Below the pieces are notes generated by a model. That model was not told the origin of the DNA, ran no database searches, and saw nothing but the letters and a program-made list of their open reading frames with translations. From assembly GCA_031549605.1 (NCBI GenBank), contig JAVBPM010000012.1, forward strand, positions 1 through 43,370: a DNA stretch of 43,370 nucleotides. Reading direction: 5' to 3'. This document shows positions 1 to 7,989 of the stretch, one piece after another. Source of the stretch: WRAI01 sp031549605 (GTDB taxonomy: Bacteria; Bacillota; Clostridia; Oscillospirales; UBA929). Both the position numbers and the translations under genes were made by a program. How positions within the stretch are numbered: position 1 is the first letter of the stretch; each line of letters opens with the position of its first letter.

Positions 1-171
1 GCGGCGCTGCTGCTCGACAAGGGCATGATTCCCACCGCTGTCAATGGCGTGAAGATTCTCGGCGTCGGTTCTTTGTCAAAGAAACTTACCGTGCGTGCCG
101 TGGCCTTCTCCGCATCGGCGAAAGAGAAGATCGAAGCCGCCGGCGGAAAGGCTGAGGTGGTTGGCAAGTGA
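1..171 (+). CDS. rplO: 50S ribosomal protein L15 (uL15), C-terminal part
   Basis: The reading frame is open from the first base to a TGA at 169-171 and gives 56 residues ending KAEVVGK. The ILGVGSLSKKLTV stretch followed by an S-A-x-A-K-E-K-I-E-x-A-G-G tail is typical of the L15 C-terminus. The 5' part lies outside the window. L15 is a large-subunit protein that binds 23S rRNA late in assembly. The stop overlaps the GTG start of secY (GTGA), as expected for translational coupling in the spc operon. Identification is firm because both the tail sequence and the next gene agree. Confidence 0.95.
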   Translation, partial: AALLLDKGMIPTAVNGVKILGVGSLSKKLTVRAVAFSASAKEKIEAAGGKAEVVGK

Positions 172-1460
172 TTCAGACTCTGCGAAACGCGTGGCGCATT
201 CCGGAAATTCGGAAAAAACTGCTGTTCACGCTGTTTATCCTGTTCGTCTACCGCTTCGGCGCCGCTATTCCCGTGCCTTTCTTAGACACGCCCGCGTTGG
301 CCAAGGCGTTTGATGATGCGACGGCCAGCTCCGGCGGCGGCATCTTCGGCCTGTTCAACATGATGAGCGGTAACGCGTTTAAGCACGGCACCATTTTCGC
401 GCTGTCAATCCAGCCGTACATCAACGCCTCGATCATCATGCAGCTGCTGACCGTCGGTATTCCGGCGCTCGAGCGCTTGCAGAAAGAGGGCGGCGAGGCC
501 GGACGCAAGAAAATTGCCTCGATTACCCGTTATGCCACGGTGGGTCTCGGCATCATTCAGGGCTTTGCCTTCTACATGATGCTGAAAAACCAGTTCGGCG
601 TTATGATGGGCTACAACAGCTGGCTGGAAGCCATTGTTGTCATCGCCACCTTTACCGCCGGCACCGCCTTTATCATGTGGCTGGGTGAGCAGATTACCGA
701 GTTTGGTATCGGCAACGGCATTTCCATCATTCTGTTTGCTTCGATTGTCAGCCGCGCCCCCGACATGATCTCGGGCGCGAGAAACATGATTACCACCGGC
801 AAGTGGTGGCTGCTGGCCATCATCGTCGGCGCGTTCTTAGCCATTGTGGCGCTGGTTGTCTTTATCAACAACGCCGAACGCCGCATTCCGGTCCAATACG
901 CCAAGCGCGTTGTCGGCCGTAAGATGTACGGCGGTCAGAGCACGCACCTGCCGTTGAAGGTTAACATGAGCGGTGTTATGCCCATCATCTTCGCGCAGGC
1001 CATTGCGTCATTCCCGGCTACGATCGCCATGTTCCTCAACAGCAACAGCGGCTTTGCCAAGTTCTTGAACACCTACTTTGGCACCAGCTCGGTCATCTAT
1101 ATTGTTGTTTACTTCGGGCTGATTATCGCGTTTGCTTATTTCTACCAGTCGATTCAGTTCAACCCGGTGGAAATCAGCAACAACCTCAAGCAGAACGGTG
1201 GCTTTGTGCCCGGGTTCCGGCCGGGTCGGCCGACCTCGGACTTCATCCGCAAGGTGTTGAACAAGGTCACGCTGTTTGGCGCATTGTTCCTCGGCTTTAT
1301 CGCCATCCTGCCCATTATCATGAGCAACTTCTCGTCCTCGCTGGCCGGATTTGCTCTGGGCGGAACCTCGATTCTGATCGTCGTCGGCGTGGCGCTGGAG
1401 ACGACCAAGCAGCTGGAGTCCCAGATGATGATGCGCCACTATAAGGGCTTCCTGGAATAA
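168..1460 (+). CDS. secY: Preprotein translocase subunit SecY
   Basis: SecY is the channel subunit of the SecYEG translocon in the cytoplasmic membrane. The 430-residue length and about ten hydrophobic segments fit the family. Recognisable signatures are the N-terminal RNAWRIPEIRKKLLFTLFIL, the plug/TM2 region with QPYINASIIMQLL, and the cytosolic loop RRIPVQYAKR followed by a conserved G-x-Q-S-T-H-L-P-L-K-V-N. The GTG start at 168 was chosen because it overlaps the rplO stop and gives the normal SecY N-terminus. It sits in the conserved spc operon position between rplO and adk, four bases before adk. No anomalies seen. Confidence 0.98.
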   Translation: MIQTLRNAWRIPEIRKKLLFTLFILFVYRFGAAIPVPFLDTPALAKAFDDATASSGGGIFGLFNMMSGNAFKHGTIFALSIQPYINASIIMQLLTVGIPALERLQKEGGEAGRKKIASITRYATVGLGIIQGFAFYMMLKNQFGVMMGYNSWLEAIVVIATFTAGTAFIMWLGEQITEFGIGNGISIILFASIVSRAPDMISGARNMITTGKWWLLAIIVGAFLAIVALVVFINNAERRIPVQYAKRVVGRKMYGGQSTHLPLKVNMSGVMPIIFAQAIASFPATIAMFLNSNSGFAKFLNTYFGTSSVIYIVVYFGLIIAFAYFYQSIQFNPVEISNNLKQNGGFVPGFRPGRPTSDFIRKVLNKVTLFGALFLGFIAILPIIMSNFSSSLAGFALGGTSILIVVGVALETTKQLESQMMMRHYKGFLE

Positions 1461-1464
1461 CCTT

Positions 1465-2100
1465 ATGGCTCTCAAACTCATTTTTATGGGGGCGCCGGGC
1501 GCGGGCAAGGGCACCCATTCGGGCAACCTTTCCCGACGCCTGGGCATCCCGGTCATTTCAACGGGTCAGATTTTGCGCGACGCCATCGCCGCCGGCGATG
1601 CGCTGGGCGACAGAGTCAAGCAGTACACCGACAACGGTTTGCTGGTGCCCGACGAGGTCATGATTGACGTTGTCAAGCAGCGCATTGCCCAGCCCGATTG
1701 CTACGACGGTTTTATACTCGACGGCTTTCCGCGCACGATTGTGCAGGCTGAGGCGCTGAAGGGCATTGTCGACATCGACGCTGTGCTTAACCTCGACGTT
1801 TCCGACGACGAGATTGAGCGTCGCATGAGCGGTCGCCGCGTCTGCGTGCAGTGCGGCGCCACCTTCCATGTCGAGCACAACCCGCCGCAAGCCGAAGCCG
1901 TGTGCGATGCGTGCGGCGGCGAGCTCAAACGGCGCGTTGACGACGAGCCTGAAACGGTTCGCATTCGCTTGAAGGCCTATCATGACAAAACCGAGCCGCT
2001 GATTGGCTATTACAGCCGGGAGGGCAAGCTGAGAAGTGTCGCGGCCGCCGGCACCGTTGAAGAAACCGCGGCGCGGTGCGTGGAAGCGCTCGCGTTATGA
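1465..2100 (+). CDS. adk: Adenylate kinase, zinc-lid form
   Basis: Cytosolic enzyme that interconverts ATP + AMP and 2 ADP. The P-loop GAPGAGKGT is at residues 9-17, the NMP-binding region contains STGQILRDA, and DGFPR at 86-90 is the family signature. The LID carries four cysteines, C127, C130, C147 and C150 (CxxC...CxxC), so this is the zinc-containing type common in Gram-positive bacteria. The length of 211 residues is normal. The start lies four bases after the secY stop. The TGA stop overlaps the ATG of map (ATGA), so adk and map are translationally coupled. Confidence 0.97.
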   Translation: MALKLIFMGAPGAGKGTHSGNLSRRLGIPVISTGQILRDAIAAGDALGDRVKQYTDNGLLVPDEVMIDVVKQRIAQPDCYDGFILDGFPRTIVQAEALKGIVDIDAVLNLDVSDDEIERRMSGRRVCVQCGATFHVEHNPPQAEAVCDACGGELKRRVDDEPETVRIRLKAYHDKTEPLIGYYSREGKLRSVAAAGTVEETAARCVEALAL

Positions 2101-2900
2101 TTCCTGTTAAATCGGCTCGCGAAATCGCCTGTATGCGTGACGCCGGCAAAATCACGGGTGAGGCCATTGCCGCCGCAGCTCGCGCCATTGAACCGGGCAT
2201 AACAACCAAGGCGATCGACGCCATTATTCGCAAAAGCATTGAAGATCGGGGTGCAACCCCTTCTTTCCTCGGCTACCGCGGCTATCCGGCCAGCAGCTGT
2301 ATCTCGGTCAATGATGTTGTGATTCACGGCATCCCGGGCGATTACAAGCTGGTCGAAGGTGATATTGTCAGTCTGGACGTGGGCGCTTTTTATAAGGGCT
2401 TTCACGGCGACAGCGGCGCCACCTACGGCGTCGGACGTATCAGCGCCGAGGCACAACAGCTCATCGATGTGACCAAGCAGTGCTTTTATCAGGCGCTGGC
2501 GGTGTGTCATGAGCAATCTCGCGTATCCGATATTTCGCGCGCAGTCGCAACCTATGCGGCACTGCACGGCTACGGCGTGGTGGAAGCCTTTACCGGCCAT
2601 GGGGTCGGCGCCGAGCTCCACGAGGAACCCGAGGTTCCCAATTTCGTTTCCGACCGGCGCGGACCGCGGCTGGTCAAGGGCATGACGCTGGCCATTGAGC
2701 CCATGATACTCATGGGCGGACGACCCGACATTCGAGTCCTAAAGGACGGCTGGACGGTTGTCAGTAAGGACGGCTCGCTGACCGCCTACTATGAGCACAC
2801 GGTGCTGATTACCGACGGAAAGCCTGAATTGCTGACCGCTCGGGAAGATGACGCGCCGCTGCCGCCGATTGCGGTGGCCCCGAAAGGGGTGCTGACATGA
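2097..2900 (+). CDS. map: Methionine aminopeptidase, type I
   Basis: Removes the initiator methionine from nascent proteins at the ribosome. The five metal ligands of type I MetAP are visible in a 267-residue protein: D94, D105, H168, E201 and E233, plus the substrate-binding H79 (VIHGIPG). An in-frame ATG exists at 2076, but the start at 2097 is preferred because it overlaps the adk stop (ATGA) and begins MIPVKSAREI, the standard N-terminus. There is a short C-terminal extension (about 20 residues, rich in Ala and Pro). The TGA at the end overlaps the next ATG. Confidence 0.96.
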   Translation: MIPVKSAREIACMRDAGKITGEAIAAAARAIEPGITTKAIDAIIRKSIEDRGATPSFLGYRGYPASSCISVNDVVIHGIPGDYKLVEGDIVSLDVGAFYKGFHGDSGATYGVGRISAEAQQLIDVTKQCFYQALAVCHEQSRVSDISRAVATYAALHGYGVVEAFTGHGVGAELHEEPEVPNFVSDRRGPRLVKGMTLAIEPMILMGGRPDIRVLKDGWTVVSKDGSLTAYYEHTVLITDGKPELLTAREDDAPLPPIAVAPKGVLT

Positions 2901-3154
2901 ATCTGGCCGATGTGGTCAGAGCCATTCGAGGCCGCGAGGCCGGCATGGTGTTCTTTGTAGTCGGTCAATCCGACGACTGCCTGTTATTGGCAGACGGACG
3001 GCACCGGCGACAGGAAAAACCGAAACGAAAGAAGCCCAAACACGTGGAACTGCTGGCGCAGAGCGACAGCGCCGCCGCCCAAAAGCTGGCGGACGGCGAA
3101 AAGGTCACCAACAACGAACTGTGGGTGGCGCTTGCCGAATATAGGGAGGATTAG
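2897..3154 (+). CDS. KOW-domain RNA-binding protein (L14e-like)
   Basis: An 85-residue basic protein with an N-terminal KOW-like beta segment (residues 2-36, VVRAIRGREAGMVFFVVG...LLLADGRHRR) and a lysine-rich stretch at about 38-48. Small KOW/L14e-like proteins are regularly found between map and infA in Firmicutes, and this gene has exactly that position. It overlaps the map stop by four bases (ATGA) and precedes infA by one base. The family is presumed to bind ribosomal RNA or the ribosome, but no specific role can be stated from the sequence. Assignment rests on position, length and the KOW segment. Confidence 0.8.
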   Translation: MNLADVVRAIRGREAGMVFFVVGQSDDCLLLADGRHRRQEKPKRKKPKHVELLAQSDSAAAQKLADGEKVTNNELWVALAEYRED

Positions 3155-3155
3155 C

Positions 3156-3377
3156 ATGGCGAAAGAAGATGTCATTGAGCTCGAAGGGATTGTGACCGAA
3201 GCGTTGCCCAACGCGATTTTCACGGTGGATATCGGTAACGGGCACAAGATTATGGCGCACATCTCGGGCAAGTTGCGGATGCACTATATCAAAATTGTCC
3301 CGGGCGACAAGGTTACCGTCCAAATGTCGCCCTATGACTTAACTCGCGGCCGCATCACGTGGCGCGCAAGAAATTAG
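3156..3377 (+). CDS. infA: Translation initiation factor IF-1
   Basis: A 73-residue single OB-fold protein that binds the ribosomal A site during initiation. The start MAKEDVIELEG and the end LTRGRITWRAR are diagnostic. An in-frame ATG 24 bases upstream is rejected because the ATG at 3156 has the Shine-Dalgarno sequence GGAGG at 3145-3149 and yields the standard N-terminus. It lies in its usual place between the KOW gene and rpmJ. Confidence 0.97.
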   Translation: MAKEDVIELEGIVTEALPNAIFTVDIGNGHKIMAHISGKLRMHYIKIVPGDKVTVQMSPYDLTRGRITWRARN

Positions 3378-3431
3378 CACAACACAATACTTGCGCCACG
3401 GAGCGCGACACGAAGTAGGAGGCAAAAAACT

Positions 3432-3545
3432 ATGAAAGTCAGACCGTCAGTCAAGCCCATGTGCGAAAACTGCAAGGTCATCAAGCGCAACGGACGCGTT
3501 ATGGTGATTTGCGTCAATCCCAAGCACAAACAGAGACAGGGTTAA
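3432..3545 (+). CDS. rpmJ: 50S ribosomal protein L36 (bL36), zinc form
   Basis: A 37-residue ribosomal protein beginning MKVRPSVKPMCENCK. The zinc ligands C11, C14, C27 and H32 are all present, so this is the C+ type. It is preceded by AGGAGGC at 3417-3423. It lies between infA and rpsM, the standard order. There are 54 untranslated bases between infA and this gene, the longest gap in this part of the operon, and no clear secondary structure was seen there. Confidence 0.96.
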   Translation: MKVRPSVKPMCENCKVIKRNGRVMVICVNPKHKQRQG

Positions 3546-3563
3546 TGGAGGTGCGATAAGAGT

Positions 3564-3932
3564 ATGGCACGTATTTCAGGCGTTGACCTGCCGCGCGAAA
3601 AGCGGGTCGAAATCGGCTTAACCTACATTTTTGGCATCGGACGCAGCACGTCGAACAAAATTTTGGCCGATACGGGCATCAATCCCGATATCCGCGTCAA
3701 GGATTTGTCCGAAGGTGATGTGGACAAAATTCGTGATTACATCGACAAGCATGTAACCGTTGAGGGTGACCTGCGCCGTGACACGGCGATGGACATCAAG
3801 CGCCTCATCGAAATCGGTTGCTACCGCGGTGTCCGTCACCGTAAAAACCTGCCCGTCCGTGGGCAGCGCAGCAAAACCAATGCCCGTACCCGTAAGGGAC
3901 CGCGCCGCATCGTGGCCGGTAAGAAGAAGTAA
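3564..3932 (+). CDS. rpsM: 30S ribosomal protein S13 (uS13)
   Basis: 122 residues beginning MARISGVDLPREKRVEIGLTY, with the helix-hairpin region YIFGIGRSTSNKIL and the basic tail KTNARTRKGPRRIVAGKKK. S13 sits in the head of the small subunit and contacts the P-site tRNA and the intersubunit bridge with L5. The Shine-Dalgarno GGAGGTG lies at 3547-3553. The length is normal and the gene is followed by rpsK after 13 bases. Confidence 0.98.
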   Translation: MARISGVDLPREKRVEIGLTYIFGIGRSTSNKILADTGINPDIRVKDLSEGDVDKIRDYIDKHVTVEGDLRRDTAMDIKRLIEIGCYRGVRHRKNLPVRGQRSKTNARTRKGPRRIVAGKKK

Positions 3933-3945
3933 GGAGGGATAGCGA

Positions 3946-4344
3946 ATGGCAGCACCTAAGAAGCGCGTAGCGACCCGTAAGCGCCGCGAACGCAAAAATA
4001 TCGACAAGGGAGCCGTGCATATCCGCGCCTCCTTCAACAACACTCTGGTCACCATTACCGACCTGCAGGGCAACGCCATCAGCTGGGCCTCGTCGGGCAA
4101 GCTGGGCTTCCGCGGCTCGCGTAAGTCGACGCCCTTTGCCGCACAGTCGGCTGCTGAAGAAGCGGCCAAGGCGGCTATGGAGCACGGCCTCAAGACGGTT
4201 GAGGTTTATGTCAAAGGGCCCGGCTCGGGTCGTGAAGCGGCTATCCGCGCGCTGCAGACGGCTGGTTTGGAAGTCAACATGATTAAAGACGTGACGCCCA
4301 TTCCGCACAATGGTTGCCGTCCGCCCAAGCGTCGCCGCATTTAA
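3946..4344 (+). CDS. rpsK: 30S ribosomal protein S11 (uS11)
   Basis: 132 residues with the family signatures GAVHIRASFNNTLVTITD, KSTPFAAQSAAEEAAKAA and the C-terminal DVTPIPHNGCRPPKRRRI. S11 lies in the platform of the small subunit near the mRNA exit. It has AAGGAGGG at 3931-3938 ahead of its ATG. No anomalies seen; it is in the standard alpha-operon order. Confidence 0.98.
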   Translation: MAAPKKRVATRKRRERKNIDKGAVHIRASFNNTLVTITDLQGNAISWASSGKLGFRGSRKSTPFAAQSAAEEAAKAAMEHGLKTVEVYVKGPGSGREAAIRALQTAGLEVNMIKDVTPIPHNGCRPPKRRRI

Positions 4345-4362
4345 CCGGAGGTGTAAGTTAGT

Positions 4363-4986
4363 ATGGCTAGATATACAGATGCGGTTTGCCGCCAGTGCCG
4401 CCGCGAGGGTCAGAAGCTCTTTTTGAAGGGCGACCGTTGTTATACCGGCAAGTGCAGCGTTACCCGTCGCGCCTATGCGCCCGGCCAGCATGGCCAGGGT
4501 CGTAAGAAGCAGTCGGAGTACGGCCTGCAGCTGCGAGAGAAGCAGAAAGCCCGCCGCTATTACGGCGTTTTGGAGAGTCAGTTCCTCAAATATTACGAAA
4601 TGGCCGCGCGCCAGCAGGGCATGACGGGCGAAAACCTGTTGCGTCTGCTTGAGTCGCGTTTGGACAATGTCGTGTACCGCCTCGGCTTGGCCATGAGCCA
4701 CCCCGAAGCGCGCCAGCTGGTCAACCACGGCCACTTTACGGTCAACGGCAAGAAGGTCAACATTCCGTCCTTCCTGGTCAAGGCCGGCGACGTTGTCGCG
4801 CTGCGCGACAAGAGCCGCAAGAGTGAAAAATTCAAAGAGCTGGCCGAGAACATCGGTCGCGGCACGCCCGAGTGGCTGGTGGTCAACACCGACGCGCTGA
4901 GCGCCACGGTGTCGCAGCTGCCGACCCGCGAGCAGATGGATCTGCCGATTGAAGAGCATCTCATCGTTGAGTTCTACTCCAAGTAA
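4363..4986 (+). CDS. rpsD: 30S ribosomal protein S4 (uS4), zinc form
   Basis: 207 residues with an N-terminal zinc knuckle (C9, C12, C26, C31), the S4 RNA-binding domain around residues 95-155 (SRLDNVVYRLGLAMSHPEARQ...) and a normal C-terminus. S4 is a primary 16S rRNA binder and, in many bacteria, a translational repressor of its own operon. The cysteines mark the C+ form. GGAGGTG stands before the start. A 62-base AT-richer gap follows before rpoA. Confidence 0.97.
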   Translation: MARYTDAVCRQCRREGQKLFLKGDRCYTGKCSVTRRAYAPGQHGQGRKKQSEYGLQLREKQKARRYYGVLESQFLKYYEMAARQQGMTGENLLRLLESRLDNVVYRLGLAMSHPEARQLVNHGHFTVNGKKVNIPSFLVKAGDVVALRDKSRKSEKFKELAENIGRGTPEWLVVNTDALSATVSQLPTREQMDLPIEEHLIVEFYSK

Positions 4987-5048
4987 GGATAAGGTTTATT
5001 CCTTTTCCTGTCTGCTATTGTTTATTGAATTAAATAGGAGGGTACTCA

Positions 5049-5990
5049 ATGATTGAAATCGAAAAGCCCACCATTCAGTGTACCGAAGAGGGTAATACCT
5101 ACGGCAAGTTCGTTGTAGAGCCCTTAGAGCGCGGCTACGGCTCGACGCTCGGCAACTCGCTGCGCCGTGTACTGCTGTCGTCGCTGCCGGGTACGGCGGT
5201 GACCACCATTAAAATTGCCGGAGTCAATCACGAATTTTCCACCATTCCCAACGTCAAAGAGGATGTGGCGGAAATCGTGCTCAATGTCAAGGGCATCAAC
5301 GCTGTGCTGCACAATCCGGGCGTCAAGACCGTGACCATCGAGGCCACCGGTCCGCGCGAGATTTGTGCCGGCGACATACTGTGTGACAGTGAAGTCGAGA
5401 TTCAAAACCCCGACCTGCACATTGCCACACTGGGCAACGATGCGCACCTGAGCATGGAAATGACGCTCAGCCACGGTCGCGGCTACGTTTCGGCTGACCG
5501 CAACAAGCCGGCTGAGACCATTATCGGCCTGATTGCCATCGACTCGGTCTACACGCCGGTGCTCAAGGTGAACTATACGGTGGACAACACCCGCGTCGGC
5601 AATGTGACCGACTACGACCGTCTGACCATTGAAATCTGGACCGATGCCACCATCACGCCGCGTGATGCCATCAGTCTGGGCGCCAAAATGCTGAGCGACC
5701 ACCTGATGTTGTTTGCCGACCTGTCCGATTTGGTGGGTCACGGCACGACGGTTGTCGAGCGCGGCGAGTCGCAGCGCGATAAGATTTTGGAAATGACCAT
5801 TGAGGAGCTGGACTTGAGCGTCCGTTCCTTCAACTGCTTGAAACGCGCCGGTATTAACACCCTCGAGGATCTTGTCAACAAGACCGAAGAAGACATGATG
5901 AAGGTTCGTAATCTGGGTCGCAAGTCACTTGAAGAAGTGATGAACAAGCTGGATGCCATGGGACTCGGCTTGACGACCGAAGAGATGTAA
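5049..5990 (+). CDS. rpoA: RNA polymerase alpha subunit
   Basis: 313 residues. The N-terminal dimerisation domain (about 1-230) contains RGYGSTLGNSLRRVLLSSLPG. The C-terminal domain (about 245-313) has the helix-hairpin-helix TEEDMMKVRNLGRKSLEEV that contacts UP elements and activators. The Shine-Dalgarno AGGAGGG lies at 5036-5042. The position between rpsD and rplQ is standard. Length and domain content are normal. Confidence 0.98.
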   Translation: MIEIEKPTIQCTEEGNTYGKFVVEPLERGYGSTLGNSLRRVLLSSLPGTAVTTIKIAGVNHEFSTIPNVKEDVAEIVLNVKGINAVLHNPGVKTVTIEATGPREICAGDILCDSEVEIQNPDLHIATLGNDAHLSMEMTLSHGRGYVSADRNKPAETIIGLIAIDSVYTPVLKVNYTVDNTRVGNVTDYDRLTIEIWTDATITPRDAISLGAKMLSDHLMLFADLSDLVGHGTTVVERGESQRDKILEMTIEELDLSVRSFNCLKRAGINTLEDLVNKTEEDMMKVRNLGRKSLEEVMNKLDAMGLGLTTEEM

Positions 5991-6008
5991 GATTAGGAGG
6001 CCACTACA

Positions 6009-6350
6009 ATGCCCGGAACTCGTAAACTGGGGCGTGTTACGTCCCACCGTATGTCCATGCTGCGCGGTATGGTCACCCAGCTGCTCGACGCCGGCAAGCT
6101 GACCACCACGGTCACGCGTGCCCGCGAGGTCGCGCCGTTGGCGGAAAAAGTGATCACGCTGGCCAAGCAGAACGATTTGGCCGCCTATCGTTTGGCTATG
6201 AATCTGGTTACGCGTGAGGACGTCGTGAAAAAGGCGTTTACCGAAGCGCCGACCAAGTACGCCGACCGCAATGGCGGTTACACGCGCATCACGCGCGTCG
6301 GTGTGCGTCGCGGTGACGCGGCTGAAACGGCGCTCATCGAGCTGCTGTAA
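6009..6350 (+). CDS. rplQ: 50S ribosomal protein L17 (bL17)
   Basis: 113 residues beginning MPGTRKLGRVTSHRMSMLRGM, with VTRAREVAPLAEKVITLAK and a GGYTRITRVGVRRGDAAE tail, all typical of L17. AGGAGG precedes the ATG. It is the last gene of the ribosomal cluster; a hairpin followed by a T-rich run begins 17 bases after the stop. Confidence 0.98.
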   Translation: MPGTRKLGRVTSHRMSMLRGMVTQLLDAGKLTTTVTRAREVAPLAEKVITLAKQNDLAAYRLAMNLVTREDVVKKAFTEAPTKYADRNGGYTRITRVGVRRGDAAETALIELL

Positions 6351-6367
6351 CAACGACATAGAACATA

Positions 6368-6397
6368 GGGCGATGCGTATCGCCCTTGTTTGCTTTG
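6368..6397 (+). terminator. Rho-independent terminator after rplQ
   Basis: A perfect 7-bp stem GGGCGAT (6368-6374) / ATCGCCC (6379-6385) with a GCGT loop is followed by the T-rich run TTGTTTGCTTTGT. It probably ends the ribosomal/rpoA operon. Confidence 0.8.
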
Positions 6398-6430
6398 TAT
6401 GTGTAATCGGCTAATGCCATGGGAGGCGCC

Positions 6431-6724
6431 ATGAGAGAAGAAAAAAATAGGAAAGCACCATTTGAAGACGATGGGCGCGTCATAGCCCGCATGGATCTGC
6501 CGGGTATGCCGGGCGTTGAGTCTCGGGTTGCGCCGCGTCGCCCCGAGGCGGCGGAGGCCGTCGGCGACACGGCCGACGCACCACCGGTTGAGCCGCTGGT
6601 GTTGTCGCGTGAGGAGCGCCGTGCCATGCGTCGCGCCGCGTGGATTGTCGGTGTGCAGACAGCGCTGCTGGCCGGCGCTATTTTGACGCTCAGTTTCTTT
6701 CTCGTCTGGCTCTGGATTCATTAA
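6431..6724 (+). CDS. Small protein with one C-terminal membrane helix, unknown
   Basis: The ATG at 6431 is chosen because GGGAGG lies at 6420-6425; an in-frame ATG at 6419 has no such site. The 97-residue product has a charged N-terminal part (residues 1-60, rich in Arg, Glu, Pro and Ala) and ends with a single hydrophobic helix, about WIVGVQTALLAGAILTLSFF. It therefore looks like a tail-anchored or single-pass protein with an N-terminal cytoplasmic region. I do not recognise a family. It stands alone between the rplQ terminator and a minus-strand terminator. Confidence 0.65.
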   Translation: MREEKNRKAPFEDDGRVIARMDLPGMPGVESRVAPRRPEAAEAVGDTADAPPVEPLVLSREERRAMRRAAWIVGVQTALLAGAILTLSFFLVWLWIH

Positions 6725-6734
6725 AGACAACAAA

Positions 6735-6756
6735 GCCGCCTGCTTGCGCAGACGGC
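6735..6756 (-). terminator. Terminator for the TSCPD/prmA operon
   Basis: The stem GCCGCCTGC (6735-6743) / GCAGACGGC (6748-6756) with one mismatch is followed on the minus strand by CTTTGTTGTCTTT. It may also act on the plus-strand gene ending at 6724. Confidence 0.65.
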
Positions 6757-6775
6757 GTGGGCTATGGCTTGGCGG

Positions 6776-7030
6776 TTACTCGGTCGCGTCGAGCGCCTGA
6801 CTCAGCGCCTGCGACAGCTGGTCTGGGCAGGAGGTGGGCCGCAAGCCGCACGGGATGCCGGCGAGTCGATCGCGCGCCTCGCGCACGGGCAGGCCGGTGA
6901 CCAGCTTGGCAACGGCCGACAGGCTGCCGCTGCAGCCGTTGATAAACTGCACGCGCGTGAGGATGCCGTCCTCGACGTCAAATTCAATGGCGTTGGCACA
7001 GGTGCCGGTGGTGTGATAGGTGTAGTGCAT
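6776..7030 (-). CDS. TSCPD-domain protein (TIGR03905 type)
   Basis: 84 residues containing the eponymous motif RPTSCPDQLSQAL near the C-terminus and an NGCSGSLSAVAKLVTG segment. The family (TIGR03905) consists of short clostridial proteins related to a domain attached to some ribonucleotide reductases, and its function is not established. The gene follows prmA by nine bases with GGAGGT before the ATG, so the two are probably co-transcribed. Recognition is by the motif and the length. Confidence 0.85.
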   Translation of the reverse strand: MHYTYHTTGTCANAIEFDVEDGILTRVQFINGCSGSLSAVAKLVTGLPVREARDRLAGIPCGLRPTSCPDQLSQALSQALDATE

Positions 7031-7039
7031 AGTGACCTC

Positions 7040-7954
7040 CTAAGGGCGGTAAAATAGAAATGTTGTCCAGCCGTCTTTGCTGGCTTGCCGGGCGATGGGC
7101 AGATTGATGGCCTGCCGAACGGCGTCGGCCTGTTGGTCGATGATGCCGGAGGCGAGCAGGCGCGCGCCCGGACGCACCAGCGCCGTCAGGTACGGTGCCA
7201 GCCAGATGAGCAGGTCGGCCACCAGATTGGCGCAAATCAGGTCAGCCTGACTGTCGGCCATTTGCCGCATCAGCGGTTGATTGGCTGTAAAATCGCCGCA
7301 GCATATGGTATACTGGTCTATGCCGTTGGCCAGCGCGTTCTGCTCGGCCATTTGGCAGGCGACGGGGTCGATGTCGACAGCCAGCGCCGGACCTGCCCCG
7401 AGCAGCCGCGCTGTGATGAAGAGAATGCCGCTGCCGCAGCCGATGTCGACAACACGCTCGTTGCCCTGAATGACTTGCTCCAACATTTGCAGGCAGAGCA
7501 GTGTGCTGGCGTGTGTGCCGGTGCCGAAGCTCATGCCGGGGTTGTTGTAAAAGACAACGCGCCCGTCGGCGTTTTCCAACGGCACCCAAGCCGGCTGGAT
7601 GCGCAACCGCGTTCCGATGTCAATGGGCTGGTAATACTGCTTCCAGTTGTTGGCCCAGTCCTCCTCGTCGACCTGCGTTTGGGTCAATTGACAGTCGGGC
7701 AGGTCGTCGAGACAGTCACGCAGCCGCAGCAGGTCTTCGGGCTGCGTGAGGTAGAGCACCACGGCATTGACGCCGCGATGGGCGTCGAGCAGTTCGTCGT
7801 CGACCAGTTCCCATGTCTGCCGGTGTTCGATGTAGTCAAAGAAGTCGTCGGCGCATTCAATTTGAATTTGGTCGAAGCCGAAGGCCGACAGCTTGGCCAC
7901 CAACTCGTCCAGCCGGTCGGCCGCCGTTTCAACGCGGCATTGCAGATAGGTCAT
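7040..7954 (-). CDS. prmA: Ribosomal protein L11 methyltransferase
   Basis: PrmA methylates ribosomal protein L11 with SAM. The 304-residue product has an N-terminal substrate-recognition domain, the family signature DEEDWANNWKQYYQP (97-111), PGMSFGTGTHAST (139-151), and the SAM-binding motif VVDIGCGSGIL at about 168-178. The ATG at 7954 is used rather than an upstream in-frame ATG because AGGAGA lies just before it on the minus strand. It is divergent from the YihY gene, with only 35 bases between the starts, so promoters must lie partly in the coding regions. Confidence 0.93.
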   Translation of the reverse strand: MTYLQCRVETAADRLDELVAKLSAFGFDQIQIECADDFFDYIEHRQTWELVDDELLDAHRGVNAVVLYLTQPEDLLRLRDCLDDLPDCQLTQTQVDEEDWANNWKQYYQPIDIGTRLRIQPAWVPLENADGRVVFYNNPGMSFGTGTHASTLLCLQMLEQVIQGNERVVDIGCGSGILFITARLLGAGPALAVDIDPVACQMAEQNALANGIDQYTICCGDFTANQPLMRQMADSQADLICANLVADLLIWLAPYLTALVRPGARLLASGIIDQQADAVRQAINLPIARQASKDGWTTFLFYRP

Positions 7955-7989
7955 AGGTTTCTCCTGTTCCATTCAAAGGTGGGTTGAAC

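Noticed and set aside
3805..4959. A 384-codon minus-strand frame across rpsM, rpsK and rpsD
   Set aside because: Shadow of three certain ribosomal protein genes.
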